Shown here piece by piece: positions 26,067 through 34,919 of a DNA stretch of 53,693 nucleotides; position 1 is the first letter of the stretch, and each line of letters starts with the position of its first letter. The notes under the pieces are model-generated. The model did not search any database, was not told where the DNA came from, and saw nothing but the letters and a program-made list of their open reading frames with translations. Source of the DNA: Caulobacteraceae bacterium. GTDB taxonomy: Bacteria > Pseudomonadota > Alphaproteobacteria > Caulobacterales > Caulobacteraceae. Made by a program: the position numbers and the translations under genes. The stretch spans positions 1 through 53,693 of the forward strand of contig DAIDGR010000030.1 in the NCBI GenBank assembly GCA_027452265.1, written 5' to 3'.

Positions 26067-26096
26067 TGATCCAGAGCCTAGTGAGGCGCGTAGAGA
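26067..26096 (+). promoter_or_regulatory. Candidate ECF-sigma (RpoE/ChrR-type) promoter for phr-cfa
   Basis: TGATCC at 26067-26072, an 18-base spacer, then TAGAGA at 26091-26096. This resembles the TGATCC-N18-TA-rich pattern, as I recall it, of the singlet-oxygen sigma factor RpoE of Rhodobacter, whose regulon includes photolyase and cyclopropane fatty acid synthase genes, the two genes downstream here. The leader would be about 90 bases if translation starts at 26193. It begins 9 bases after the divergent kdsA start. Confidence 0.42.
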
Positions 26097-26136
26097 TGGC
26101 CGACTATGCCCCCTGGGTGCAAGCACGGCGGGCTGT

Positions 26137-26174
26137 CAGGCCCCATATCAGGCCCCAATCAGGCCCCACTCAGG
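26137..26174. repeat. Short tandem repeat in the phr leader
   Basis: Three copies of CAGGCCCCA at 26137, 26149 and 26160 and a partial CAGG at 26171 give a period of 11-12 bases, about one helical turn. They lie between the candidate promoter and the photolyase start. They could be a protein-binding array or simple slippage repeats; in frame they would encode an S-G-P repeat if translation began at ATG 26106. Confidence 0.7.
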
Positions 26175-26192
26175 ATCGAGGAGCGTCGCCCT

Positions 26193-27620
26193 TTGCTGTC
26201 TCCGCCGGTGATCGTTTGGCTGCGCGCCGACCTTCGCCTTGCCGACAATCCCGCCCTTCATGCCGCCGCCGAGCGGGGCCCGGTCCTGCCGGTCTTCATC
26301 CTCGACGAGACGCCTCCCCTGCGTGCGTTGGGGGGCGCCAGCCGCTGGTGGCTGGACAAATCCTTGCGTTCGCTCGACGGGGCGCTGCGCCAACAGGGCG
26401 CACCCCTGATCTTGCGGCGTGGCCCAGCCCTGGAGATTCTTCAGGACCTGATCGCCGAGACGGGAGCCCGAGAGGTCGTCTGGAGCCGGCTCTACGATCC
26501 CGCCTCGATCGCCCGGGACACCGAGATCAAGGCGCGCCTCTCCGCGGCAGGGGTCGCCTGTCGCTCCTACAACGCCTCGCTTCTCAGCGAGCCCTGGGAG
26601 ATCGCCACAGGGGCGGGCGGCCCGTTCAAAGTATTCTCAGCCTATTGGCGGACGGCCGGTCCCCGCGCGGGCGCTCAGGCGCCCCTCCCCGCCCCCGCGC
26701 GTCTGCGCGGCCTGGAGACTCCCGTCCGCAGCGACACCCTGGACGCCTGGGGCCTCCATCCGACGCAGCCGGACTGGTCTGGCGGATTTTCCGAATGGAC
26801 GCCGGGCGAGGCGGGGGCAAAGGCGCGTCTCGCCACATTCCTCGCAAACGCCGCCAATGCCTATGGCGATGGCCGCGATCGGCCGGACAAGCCGTGGACG
26901 TCCAAACTCTCGCCGCATCTGCACTTTGGCGAAATCGGCCCGCGCCAGGTCTGGGCGGCGGTCGAGGCGCACATTCATGCGGGCGGCGCCGCGGGTTCCG
27001 GCGCGGTGTTCCAGAAGGAACTCGGCTGGCGCGAATTCAATCATCACCTGCTGTTTCACTTTCCAAAGACCGAAACGGACAGTCTCAATCCGCGCTTTGA
27101 CGCCTTTCCATGGCGGAACGCGGCTGATGAGATGGAGGCTTGGCGCCGGGGGCGGACCGGCTATCCCATCGTCGATGCGGGGATGCGCCAACTTTGGGCG
27201 AGCGGCTGGATGCACAACCGCGTGCGCATGATCGTCGCGTCCTTTCTGATCAAGGACCTCCTGGTGGACTGGCGGATCGGGGAATCGTGGTTCTGGGACA
27301 CCTTGGTGGACGCGGACATCGCGAATAACATTGCAGGCTGGCAATGGACGGCAGGCTCAGGTGCAGATGCGGCGCCGTATTTCCGGGTCTTCAATCCCGT
27401 GCTTCAGGGCGAGCGCTTCGACCCAGAGGGGGATTATGTGCGGAGATGGGTCCCTGAGCTGGCCAAACTCCCGAAATCGGCGATCCATGCCCCATGGCAA
27501 GCGGACGCGCGCGTGCTTTCGGCCGCGGACGTTCGCCTTGGCTTCACCTACCCCCGCCCCATCGTCGATCACGCCTGGGCTCGTGATCGGGCGTTGAAGA
27601 TCTTCCAGGAGCTGCCATGA
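26193..27620 (+). CDS. phrB: Deoxyribodipyrimidine photolyase (class I CPD photolyase)
   Basis: 475 residues. It splits cyclobutane pyrimidine dimers with blue light using FADH-. The N-terminal antenna domain starts V-I-V-W-L-R-A-D-L-R-L. The C-terminal FAD domain has G-E-I-G-P-R, K-E-L-G-W-R-E-F, T-G-Y-P-I-V-D-A-G-M-R-Q-L, W-M-H-N-R-V-R-M-I-V-A-S-F-L, and W-Q-W-T-A-G-S-G-x-D-A. I chose TTG 26193 because GAGGAG lies 9 bases upstream and the family sequence starts three codons later; ATG 26106 would add 29 unusual residues. The stop overlaps the cfa start by 4 bases. Confidence 0.93.
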   Translation: MLSPPVIVWLRADLRLADNPALHAAAERGPVLPVFILDETPPLRALGGASRWWLDKSLRSLDGALRQQGAPLILRRGPALEILQDLIAETGAREVVWSRLYDPASIARDTEIKARLSAAGVACRSYNASLLSEPWEIATGAGGPFKVFSAYWRTAGPRAGAQAPLPAPARLRGLETPVRSDTLDAWGLHPTQPDWSGGFSEWTPGEAGAKARLATFLANAANAYGDGRDRPDKPWTSKLSPHLHFGEIGPRQVWAAVEAHIHAGGAAGSGAVFQKELGWREFNHHLLFHFPKTETDSLNPRFDAFPWRNAADEMEAWRRGRTGYPIVDAGMRQLWASGWMHNRVRMIVASFLIKDLLVDWRIGESWFWDTLVDADIANNIAGWQWTAGSGADAAPYFRVFNPVLQGERFDPEGDYVRRWVPELAKLPKSAIHAPWQADARVLSAADVRLGFTYPRPIVDHAWARDRALKIFQELP

Positions 27621-28846
27621 CCCCGCCCATCGTAACCCTGGAGCCTGCCGCAGCTACCGAGCTGAAAAAGGCCCCCCCCGCCTTTCGTACGGCCGTAGAC
27701 ATCGCCGGGCGGACCTGGCGGGGCGGCGTCCTGGTGTTCGAGCTGCCCTCCGGCGCGACGATCCGTATCGCCGGGCCTGAGCCTGGGCCCGAGGGGCGCC
27801 TGGTGGTACGTGACTTCCGCTTTGTCTCCAGGGTCCTTGCGGCCGCGGATATCGGCTTTGGCGAAGGCTACATGGCCGGCGAGTGGGACACGCCCGACCT
27901 CTCGGCCCTGATGGAGGTGTTCACCCTCAATTTCGACCATCTCGAAGCGCTGGTGGAGGGGCGACCCTTGACCCGGGCGCTGAATTTCCTGGTTCATCTG
28001 GCCCATCCCAACACGCGGTCGGGCTCAAGAAAGAATATCTACGCCCATTACGACCTGGGCAACGCGTTCTATGCCCGCTGGCTGGACCCCAGCATGACCT
28101 ATTCATCCGCCCGCTTCGAACGCCCGGATGAAACGCTGAGCGAAGGCCAGAGAAATAAATACGCGGCCCTGGCCCGTCAGATCGATCTGCGCCGCGATCA
28201 TCATGTGTTGGAGATCGGCTGCGGCTGGGGCGGGTTCGCGGAATTCGCCGCCAAGGAAATGGGCGCCCGGGTCACCGCCCTGACCATCTCACCCGCCCAG
28301 TTCGAATTTGCGCGCAAACGCCTCTTCGACCAGGGCCTCGCCGAACGCGCCGAAATCAAGCTCCTGGACTATCGCGACGTTCAGGGGCGGTTCGACCGTG
28401 TGGCGTCGATCGAGATGTTCGAAGCCGTGGGAGAGGCCTACTGGCCGCACTATTTCAGCAAGATCCGCGATGTCCTGACGCCCGGAGGTCGGGCGGGCAT
28501 CCAGGTCATCACCATCCGCGACGAGCTGTTCAAGACCTATCGTCGCCGGTCGGACTTCATGCGCAAATACATCTTCCCAGGCGGCATGTTGCCCTCAGAA
28601 GCGCGCCTCCAGGAGGAGGCCCGGCGCGCGGGTCTCGAGTGGTGCGGCATCTCTCGCTTTGGTCAGAACTATGCGCGCACCCTTGCCGAATGGGGCCGCG
28701 CCTTCGAGGGAGCCTGGGACGATATCAAGACCCTCGGCTTCGATGAGCGATTCCGGCGCCTCTGGCGGTTCTATCTCAGCTATTGCGAGGCCGCCTTCCG
28801 CACCGGCCGCACCGATGTAGCCCAGGTGAGTCTCGCCAAGGCCTGA
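27617..28846 (+). CDS. cfa: Cyclopropane-fatty-acyl-phospholipid synthase
   Basis: 409 residues. It methylenates unsaturated acyl chains of membrane phospholipids with S-adenosylmethionine. The SAM-binding loop is V-L-E-I-G-C-G-W-G-G-F-A. Y-A-H-Y-D-L-G-N-A-F-Y and the downstream Y-S-S-A-R-F are typical of the family, as is I-E-M-F-E-A-V-G-E. The ATG sits in an ATGA junction with phr, and AGGAG lies at the end of phr. Coupling to photolyase suggests joint induction by light or singlet-oxygen stress, supported by the promoter candidate at 26067. Confidence 0.94.
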   Translation: MTPPIVTLEPAAATELKKAPPAFRTAVDIAGRTWRGGVLVFELPSGATIRIAGPEPGPEGRLVVRDFRFVSRVLAAADIGFGEGYMAGEWDTPDLSALMEVFTLNFDHLEALVEGRPLTRALNFLVHLAHPNTRSGSRKNIYAHYDLGNAFYARWLDPSMTYSSARFERPDETLSEGQRNKYAALARQIDLRRDHHVLEIGCGWGGFAEFAAKEMGARVTALTISPAQFEFARKRLFDQGLAERAEIKLLDYRDVQGRFDRVASIEMFEAVGEAYWPHYFSKIRDVLTPGGRAGIQVITIRDELFKTYRRRSDFMRKYIFPGGMLPSEARLQEEARRAGLEWCGISRFGQNYARTLAEWGRAFEGAWDDIKTLGFDERFRRLWRFYLSYCEAAFRTGRTDVAQVSLAKA

Positions 28847-28953
28847 TCGCCGGCGCATTGTCTCCTGGGCGCCTGGACCAGAGACTCTTCCCTCTGAGAC
28901 TCCGTGACCCGTGAGGCCTTGCCAGGATCGCCTCGGCCCGCGATGGAGACACG

Positions 28954-29961
28954 ATGCTTTCCCCGCCCTGCGCAAGTGTCCTCGACGCCATCGGAAACAC
29001 ACCGCTGATCCGGCTGAAACGGGCCAGCGAAATCACGGGCTGCGATATCTACGGCAAGGCCGAGTTTCTGAACCCCGGACAATCGGTCAAGGACCGGGCG
29101 GCCCTCGCCATCGTGCGCGATGCGGAGTGGCGCGGCCTCCTGCGCCCAGGCGGACGGATTGTTGAAGGCACAGCGGGCAATACGGGAATCGGCCTCGCCC
29201 TTGTCGCCTCGGCGCTCGGCTACCGCACCACGATCGTCATTCCACGGACCCAGAGCCAGGAGAAAAAGGACGCGCTACGTCTCGCCGGCGCCGAGCTCGT
29301 CGAGGTCGACGCGGCGCCCTACGCCAATCCCAACAACTATGTCCGGTATTCTGGCCGCCTCGCCGAGGAGCTGGCCGCGCGCGAGCCCAATGGGGCCTTC
29401 TGGGCGAACCAGTTCGACAACGTCGCCAACCGCGAGGCGCATATCGAAGGGACGGCCCCAGAAATCTGGGCGCAGATGGATGGGCGCGTGGATGGCTTCA
29501 TCTGTGCTGTGGGCACCGGTGGAACCCTGGCCGGAATGGCCGAGGGTCTGCGGAGGTTTCGCCCCGACATCACGATTGGCCTCGCCGATCCGGAAGGTGC
29601 GGCCCTGTATTCCTACTTCACGACCGGAGAGCTGAAGGCCGAGGGCAGTTCGATCTCCGAAGGGATCGGCCAGGGGCGGATCACAGGCAATCTGGAAGGC
29701 CTCAAGGTGGATTTTGCCTGCCGCGTCCCAGATCCAGAGATGCTGGATGTGATCTATGAACTGGCCCAACACGAAGGCCTCGTCATGGGCGGGTCCACCG
29801 GCGTGAATGTCGCCGGAGCCATTCGTCTGGCCCGTGAGATGGGTCCCGGCCACCGCATTGTGACCATTCTGTGCGACTATGGCGCGCGTTATCAGAGCAA
29901 GATTTTCAACCCCGCCTTCCTGGCCGAGAAAGGGCTGCCCATCCCGCCATGGCTGAGCTGA
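28954..29961 (+). CDS. cysK: Cysteine synthase (O-acetylserine sulfhydrylase)
   Basis: 335 residues. It makes cysteine from O-acetylserine and sulfide. The PLP-binding Lys is in P-G-Q-S-V-K-D-R-A; the substrate loop is E-G-T-A-G-N-T-G-I-G and the phosphate-binding loop is V-G-T-G-G-T-L-A-G. The usual S-G-N-T is T-A-G-N-T here, as in some CysK/CBS-like enzymes. GGAGA lies 4 bases before the ATG. It heads a three-gene set whose products all handle cysteine sulfur. Confidence 0.93.
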   Translation: MLSPPCASVLDAIGNTPLIRLKRASEITGCDIYGKAEFLNPGQSVKDRAALAIVRDAEWRGLLRPGGRIVEGTAGNTGIGLALVASALGYRTTIVIPRTQSQEKKDALRLAGAELVEVDAAPYANPNNYVRYSGRLAEELAAREPNGAFWANQFDNVANREAHIEGTAPEIWAQMDGRVDGFICAVGTGGTLAGMAEGLRRFRPDITIGLADPEGAALYSYFTTGELKAEGSSISEGIGQGRITGNLEGLKVDFACRVPDPEMLDVIYELAQHEGLVMGGSTGVNVAGAIRLAREMGPGHRIVTILCDYGARYQSKIFNPAFLAEKGLPIPPWLS

Positions 29962-30824
29962 TGTCCGATCCCGTCGTCTCTCCTGCCTGGTTGGCCGAGC
30001 GCCTGGGCGACCCAAACCTGATTGTGCTCGACGCCTCCTGGTTCCTGCCGGGGTCCGCGCGCGATCCCGACTCGGAGTTTCTCGAAGGGCACATTCCCGG
30101 CGCCCAGAGGTTTCGAATCGACGAGATCGCCGACGCCACGCGAGGACTGCCGCATATGCTTCCCACCCCGGACGCCTTCGCCGCGGCCGTCTCGTCCATG
30201 GGCGTGGGGCTGGACAGCAAGATCGTGGTCTATGACTCGCAAGGCCTGTTTTCCGCGCCTCGCGTCTGGTGGAGCTTTCGAGTCATGGGCCATGACGCCG
30301 TTCATGTTCTTGACGGAGGGCTTCCGGCCTGGACCGCTCAGGGCTGCCCGCTGGAAAGCGGACCGGCGATCCAACGGCCGCCCGGCGCCTTCAGGTCGAG
30401 ATTTCGCGGTGAGCTTGTGCGGGACCTTGAGCAGGTCCGGCAGGCCCTCGAGACGGGTGCGGCCCAGCTTATTGACGCGCGCCCCGCGGCGCGGTTTCGC
30501 GGCGAGACGCCCGAGCCCCGCCCTGGTCTGCGGTCGGGCCACATGCCCGGCGCCCTGAACCTGCCCTTTTCCGAAGTCGTTCTGGAGGGCTGCCTCGCGC
30601 CCATCGAGGCCCTGCGCGCCCGCTTCGCCAATTGCGGCCTGGATCTTAACCGCGGGGTCGTCGCGACCTGCGGCTCCGGGGTCAGCGCGGCGGTCCTGGC
30701 CCTGGCTCTGGCCCGCGCCGGGCGTTGGGACGTAGCGGTCTATGACGGCTCCTGGAGCGAATGGGGGGCGGCCCCCGACACGCCTGTGGTCATGGGCCCC
30801 AGCACGCCCGGCGCGGCGGCGTGA
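29961..30824 (+). CDS. sseA: 3-mercaptopyruvate sulfurtransferase (two-rhodanese protein)
   Basis: 287 residues: two rhodanese domains. The first is inactive and begins V-S-P-A-W-L-A-E-R-L. The second carries the catalytic Cys in A-T-C-G-S-G-V-S-A; the CGSGV loop points to mercaptopyruvate rather than thiosulfate as donor. It moves sulfur from 3-mercaptopyruvate to thiols or releases H2S. ATG 29961 shares one base with the cysK stop (TGATG); an ATG four codons earlier (29949) is possible. The stop overlaps the metC GTG. Confidence 0.9.
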   Translation: MSDPVVSPAWLAERLGDPNLIVLDASWFLPGSARDPDSEFLEGHIPGAQRFRIDEIADATRGLPHMLPTPDAFAAAVSSMGVGLDSKIVVYDSQGLFSAPRVWWSFRVMGHDAVHVLDGGLPAWTAQGCPLESGPAIQRPPGAFRSRFRGELVRDLEQVRQALETGAAQLIDARPAARFRGETPEPRPGLRSGHMPGALNLPFSEVVLEGCLAPIEALRARFANCGLDLNRGVVATCGSGVSAAVLALALARAGRWDVAVYDGSWSEWGAAPDTPVVMGPSTPGAAA

Positions 30825-31987
30825 AGGCGCCATCCTCACCGGCCACGCGCCTGATCCACGCCAGGCCGGACTCGTCTGGATCAACGCGCGTCGAGACGGT
30901 GGGTCCGGCGATCCAGAAGGGTTCGACCGTCCTGATCTCGCGGGCGGCCGACGTGTATGACGAGTCCCGACCGACCTATGGTCGAATGGGCTTGGCCACC
31001 CATGACGCCCTCAGCGCCGCGCTTTGTGAGTTGGAGGGGGCGAATTACGTCTCGCTGTACCCGTCAGGCCTGGCGGCCATGACCGCCGCCCTGACCGCGG
31101 TCCTGAAATCGGGCGACGACATCCTTGTCACCGACGCCATATACAAGCCGACCCGGCGATATTGCGACGAGGTCCTGACCCGGTTCGGCGTGAGCGTGCG
31201 CTACCATGCACCTGATCTCGACGCCGCAGGAGTCCTGGCGCTTGCCGGACCCGCGACGCGCCTGATCGTTCTGGAATCCCCAGGCTCCCTGACCCTCGAG
31301 ATGCAGGATGCGCCGGGGGTTGCGCGCCTGGCCCGCAAGCGCGGCATTCTGACCCTGATCGACAACACCTGGGCCGCGGGCGCCCTGTTCCGCCCCCTCG
31401 CCCATGGCGTCGACATCTCCGTTCAGTCCCTGACCAAATATGCCTGCGGTCATTCGGACATCCTGATGGGGTCCGCGGCCACCGCTCGACCAGACCTCGC
31501 CAAGGCTTTGGAAAACGGTGTCCGCGACTTCGGCTGGGCGACCACGGCCGAAGATGCCTACGGGGTCCTGCGCGGCCTGCGCACCTTGCACGCGCGCCTG
31601 ACCCGACAAGGTGAAAATGGCCTCAAAATCGCGTCCTGGCTGCAGCGCCACCCCAAAATTGCCCGGGTCCTGCACCCCGCGCTTCCGGCGGATCCAGGTC
31701 ATGCGATCTGGCGGCGGGATTATTCAGGAGCGGCGGGCCTGTTCGCCGTGGAGTTGACGCCCTGCCCATCGGCGGCGGTGGACGCCTTCCTGGATCGGCT
31801 TGAGATCTTCGGTCTGGGCTTTTCCTGGGGCGGCTTCGAGAGCCTTGCCCTGCCCTGTGATCCTCAGCTCAAATCGCGGCGTCTGTCTGACGCGCGGAAA
31901 GGCCCTCTCATCCGCCTGAGCATCGGCCTGGAAGACCCGGACGACCTGATCGCGGACCTCGACGCCGCGCTTGGCGTCATCCCCTGA
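30821..31987 (+). CDS. metC: Cystathionine beta-lyase
   Basis: 388 residues of the Cys/Met-metabolism PLP family. The PLP Lys is in S-V-Q-S-L-T-K-Y-A-C-G-H, preceded by L-I-D-N-T-W-A-A-G; the N-terminus has R-P-T-Y-G-R. It cleaves cystathionine to homocysteine, pyruvate and ammonia; many members also desulfurate cysteine. GTG 30821 overlaps the sseA stop (GTGA). Cystathionine gamma-lyase is less likely given the bacterial metC-type sequence. Confidence 0.9.
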   Translation: MKAPSSPATRLIHARPDSSGSTRVETVGPAIQKGSTVLISRAADVYDESRPTYGRMGLATHDALSAALCELEGANYVSLYPSGLAAMTAALTAVLKSGDDILVTDAIYKPTRRYCDEVLTRFGVSVRYHAPDLDAAGVLALAGPATRLIVLESPGSLTLEMQDAPGVARLARKRGILTLIDNTWAAGALFRPLAHGVDISVQSLTKYACGHSDILMGSAATARPDLAKALENGVRDFGWATTAEDAYGVLRGLRTLHARLTRQGENGLKIASWLQRHPKIARVLHPALPADPGHAIWRRDYSGAAGLFAVELTPCPSAAVDAFLDRLEIFGLGFSWGGFESLALPCDPQLKSRRLSDARKGPLIRLSIGLEDPDDLIADLDAALGVIP

Positions 31988-32003
31988 GATCCCAATCCCA
32001 CGA

Positions 32004-33479
32004 TCAGGGTGAGGCGTCGACCGGCGTCTCCAAGCCCAGCCTTCGGAGGTTCAATTCGTGGGCGTTCTGGTCGATGCGGTAGAGAGTCAGGGCCGCCAGC
32101 GCACAAAGCGAGATGCCGAAGGTGAAGGGGAGATACAAAAGAGCCAGGCGCCGCATGATCGCGGGGTCGACGGCCCCAAGCGCCGCGTGAGCCGGGAAAT
32201 GGACGAGGGTCAGCAGGACCCCGGTGATCAGGGCCCCTACCCCGGCGGTGATCTTGGGCAAGAGACCGTAGGCGGCGTAGAGCAGGCCTTCTGAGCGCAC
32301 GCCGCTCCGCACGGCGGCGTCCTCGACGATATCGGCGACCATCGAGGCGGCGATGATATAGCCGGCGATCCCCAGACCCGACGTAATGAATCCATCCGCC
32401 GCCAGAATGGGCAAAATCCAGGGACTGCCATTCACCGGCATGGCCCCCACGAGCCTCAGGAACACCGGACCAGCCTGAGTGACCACCGCCAGGGTAAAGA
32501 GGCTCAGCATGGCCGGCTTCTTGCCGAACCGTCTGACCAGGTGGGGGGCGACGAATACGGCGGTGACGGAGCCGAGCGCGTGCAGCGGCGCCAGCCAGCC
32601 ATATTGCTTCGGCGCCAGCCCCCAGAAGTGGTTGAACATGTAGATGCTGAGGCCCAGCGTGATGGACTGGGAAATGCCGCTCAGGAACCCGGCGCCCATC
32701 AGGGCCGCCAGGGAGCGGTTCGACAGGGTCAGGCGAAGCTCTCGCAGGGTTTTGCTGAACGTCTGGCCCCCTCGCGGCTGCGCCTTGGGCAGGTCAGGCA
32801 GGCGCCGCAGGGTCGTGAACGCCGACAGGGTCGCCATGATCAAAATCGCAATGGCCTCGAACGCCGCCCAGTGCGCGTAGCCGGCGCGATAGAGGATTCC
32901 GTTGCGGCGCAGAAAGACGAGATTGAGCAACATTGAGCCGCCCGCTCCCGACACGACCACGAAGAACCAGCGGAAGGACTGCAGCCGCGTGCGCTCTCCG
33001 TAATCCGACGTGAGTTCGGCGGTGAGGGCGTTGCTCGGAATCTCGTACAGGCTCACGGCAAGACGCACGAGGGTCAGCATGGCGAGAGAGAAGCCGATCA
33101 GCCCGACGCCCGAGAGCGAGGCGGGAGGGTTCCAAAGGCCAAAGAAGGCCAGGGCCGCGGGCAGGATGGCGACGAACAGAAAAGGGTGGCGGCGGCCCAG
33201 GGGACTGCGCGTTCGGTCCGACCAGACGCCAATCAAGGGATCGGCCACGGCGTCAATGATCAGTGAGATCATGATCGCCTGGCCCACCAGGAGCGGCGGC
33301 GCGCCCAGGACCTGGTTGAGATAGACCTGGATCAGCCCCGCCGCGAGCCCCGTCTGGGCGACGCCATTCAGCGTCGCGCCGGCGCCAAAACCGAGTCCGA
33401 GCCCAAGCGTGATCCGCGAGCCGCCACCCTTCCGGTCATCCGAGGATCCGACGGCGATCCCGCTTGCGCTTGCCTTCAT
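32004..33479 (-). CDS. MFS transporter, glycoside/sugar cation symporter (GPH) type
   Basis: 491 residues, about 12 membrane helices. D-P-L-I-G-V-W-S-D-R-T-R-S-P-L-G-R-R-H-P after helix 2 is the signature loop of GPH-type (MelB/SLC45-like) symporters. The substrate is not predictable; there are no sugar-catabolic genes nearby. ATG 33479 is the first family-consistent start. It converges with metC, with 16 bases between the stops. Confidence 0.82.
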   Translation of the reverse strand: MKASASGIAVGSSDDRKGGGSRITLGLGLGFGAGATLNGVAQTGLAAGLIQVYLNQVLGAPPLLVGQAIMISLIIDAVADPLIGVWSDRTRSPLGRRHPFLFVAILPAALAFFGLWNPPASLSGVGLIGFSLAMLTLVRLAVSLYEIPSNALTAELTSDYGERTRLQSFRWFFVVVSGAGGSMLLNLVFLRRNGILYRAGYAHWAAFEAIAILIMATLSAFTTLRRLPDLPKAQPRGGQTFSKTLRELRLTLSNRSLAALMGAGFLSGISQSITLGLSIYMFNHFWGLAPKQYGWLAPLHALGSVTAVFVAPHLVRRFGKKPAMLSLFTLAVVTQAGPVFLRLVGAMPVNGSPWILPILAADGFITSGLGIAGYIIAASMVADIVEDAAVRSGVRSEGLLYAAYGLLPKITAGVGALITGVLLTLVHFPAHAALGAVDPAIMRRLALLYLPFTFGISLCALAALTLYRIDQNAHELNLRRLGLETPVDASP

Positions 33480-33505
33480 CGGCCCACCCCGCCGACGTCT
33501 TCGCC

Positions 33506-34741
33506 TTAGATGCGCTCGATGATCATGGCGGGGGCCATCCCGCCGGCGGCGCAAAGCGTCACCAGCCCCGTGGTCAGGTCCCGGCGCTCGAGTTCATCCA
33601 GCAGGGTTCCCAGAATGATCGCGCCGGTGGCGCCGATCGGATGGCCCAAGGCGATGGCGCCGCCATTCACATTGACGATCGCCGGATCGACGTCGAGGTC
33701 CCGCATGAACTTCAGCGGCACGACCGCGAACGCCTCGTTGATCTCGATCAGGTCGATGTCCTTCAGGGTCATGCCGGCTTTGGCGAGGGCCTTCCGCGTG
33801 GCGGGAACCGGAGCGTTCAACATCAGTTCGGGCGAGTCGCCGGCCGTCGCCACGGCGCGCACCCGGGCCCGCGGCTTGAGACCATGAGCCATGGCGTATT
33901 GCGGCGAGGCCATGACCACGGCGCCCGCGCCGTCCACAACCCCCGAGGAATTCCCCGCGTGGTGAACGTGCTCGATCTTCACGTCCGGATAGGCGGCCTG
34001 GACGAGCTTGCGATAGCTGAGCCCTTCCTCGTCCAGAGGAACTTCGTAAATCGCCTGGAAGGCGGGCTTCAGGGCCGCCAGCGCCTCGGCCGTGGTGCCT
34101 GGACGCGGATATTCCTCCCGATCGAGCGCGACCCGCCCGTCATCGTGGTGAACCGCCACCAGGCTCTTGTCGAAATGACCGCCGGCGATAGCCGCGGCGG
34201 CACGTTTCTGGCTCTCCAGAGCAAGGCCGTCAACGTCCTCGCGACTGAACCCCTCGAGGGTCGCGATCAGATCGCCGCATATGCCTTGATGGGGCTGCGG
34301 ATGAAGCGCCCGCAGATGCGTGTTGCCGGAGTCCAGCGTCGCCCCGGCGGCGCGCGGCAGGGTCGAGCCATAGGACATGGACTCCACGCCTCCGGCGATG
34401 ACCAGATCCTGGGCGCCGGACATCACGCCCATGGCCGCCAGGTTGGCGGCCGTCAGACCCGAGCCGCAAAACCGATCGAGGCTCATCCCCGCCGCTCGTA
34501 CATCGAAGCCCGCGTCCAGGGCCGCCATGCGGGCGATGCAGGCCCCCTGCTTGCCGAACTGTGTGCCGCACCCCGCGATGACATCGTCGATGTCGGCGGT
34601 ATCCAGACCATTGCGCGTGGCCAAGGCCTTGAGGACGGTCGAGAGGATACGCTGGGGATGGATCTCGGAGAGGCCTCCCTTACCCACCTTGCCCACGCCC
34701 CGGGGGGTCCGGGCGGCGTCGATGATCCAGGCTTCGGTCAT
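33506..34741 (-). CDS. Thiolase (acetyl-CoA C-acyltransferase)
   Basis: 411 residues. The nucleophile is C92 in D-R-F-C-G-S-G-L; the catalytic His is in N-V-N-G-G-A-I-A-L-G-H-P-I-G-A-T-G; the second Cys lies in L-C-A-A-G-G-M-A-P-A. It degrades 3-ketoacyl-CoA in beta-oxidation or, less likely, makes acetoacetyl-CoA. AGGAGG lies 8 bases before ATG 34741. It stands without fadB-type partners here; 26 bases separate it from the MFS gene downstream. Confidence 0.92.
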   Translation of the reverse strand: MTEAWIIDAARTPRGVGKVGKGGLSEIHPQRILSTVLKALATRNGLDTADIDDVIAGCGTQFGKQGACIARMAALDAGFDVRAAGMSLDRFCGSGLTAANLAAMGVMSGAQDLVIAGGVESMSYGSTLPRAAGATLDSGNTHLRALHPQPHQGICGDLIATLEGFSREDVDGLALESQKRAAAAIAGGHFDKSLVAVHHDDGRVALDREEYPRPGTTAEALAALKPAFQAIYEVPLDEEGLSYRKLVQAAYPDVKIEHVHHAGNSSGVVDGAGAVVMASPQYAMAHGLKPRARVRAVATAGDSPELMLNAPVPATRKALAKAGMTLKDIDLIEINEAFAVVPLKFMRDLDVDPAIVNVNGGAIALGHPIGATGAIILGTLLDELERRDLTTGLVTLCAAGGMAPAMIIERI

Positions 34742-34827
34742 AGCGGGCTCCTCCTGCGGTCTTGTCGCGATCAGCCGCACTAACAGCCTGACGCGGGGGC
34801 CCTGCAAGCTCTTTCACGCCGGATTCG

Positions 34828-34904
34828 TGGCGACCCCGGCAGGACTCGAACCTGCAACCGTCCGCTTAGAAGGCGGATGCTCTATCCGGTTGAGCTACGG
34901 GGTC
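34828..34904 (-). tRNA. tRNA-Arg (anticodon TCT)
   Basis: A full cloverleaf on the minus strand: acceptor GACCCCG paired with CGGGGTC, D-stem GCTC/GAGC, anticodon stem TCCGC/GCGGA with loop CTTCTAA (anticodon TCT), T-stem GCAGG/CCTGC with TTCGAGT loop, and CCA encoded (34828-34830). It lies 15 bases downstream of the NDUFS4 gene on the same strand and may be co-transcribed with it. Confidence 0.97.
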
Positions 34905-34919
34905 ACGCGGGACACGCGT

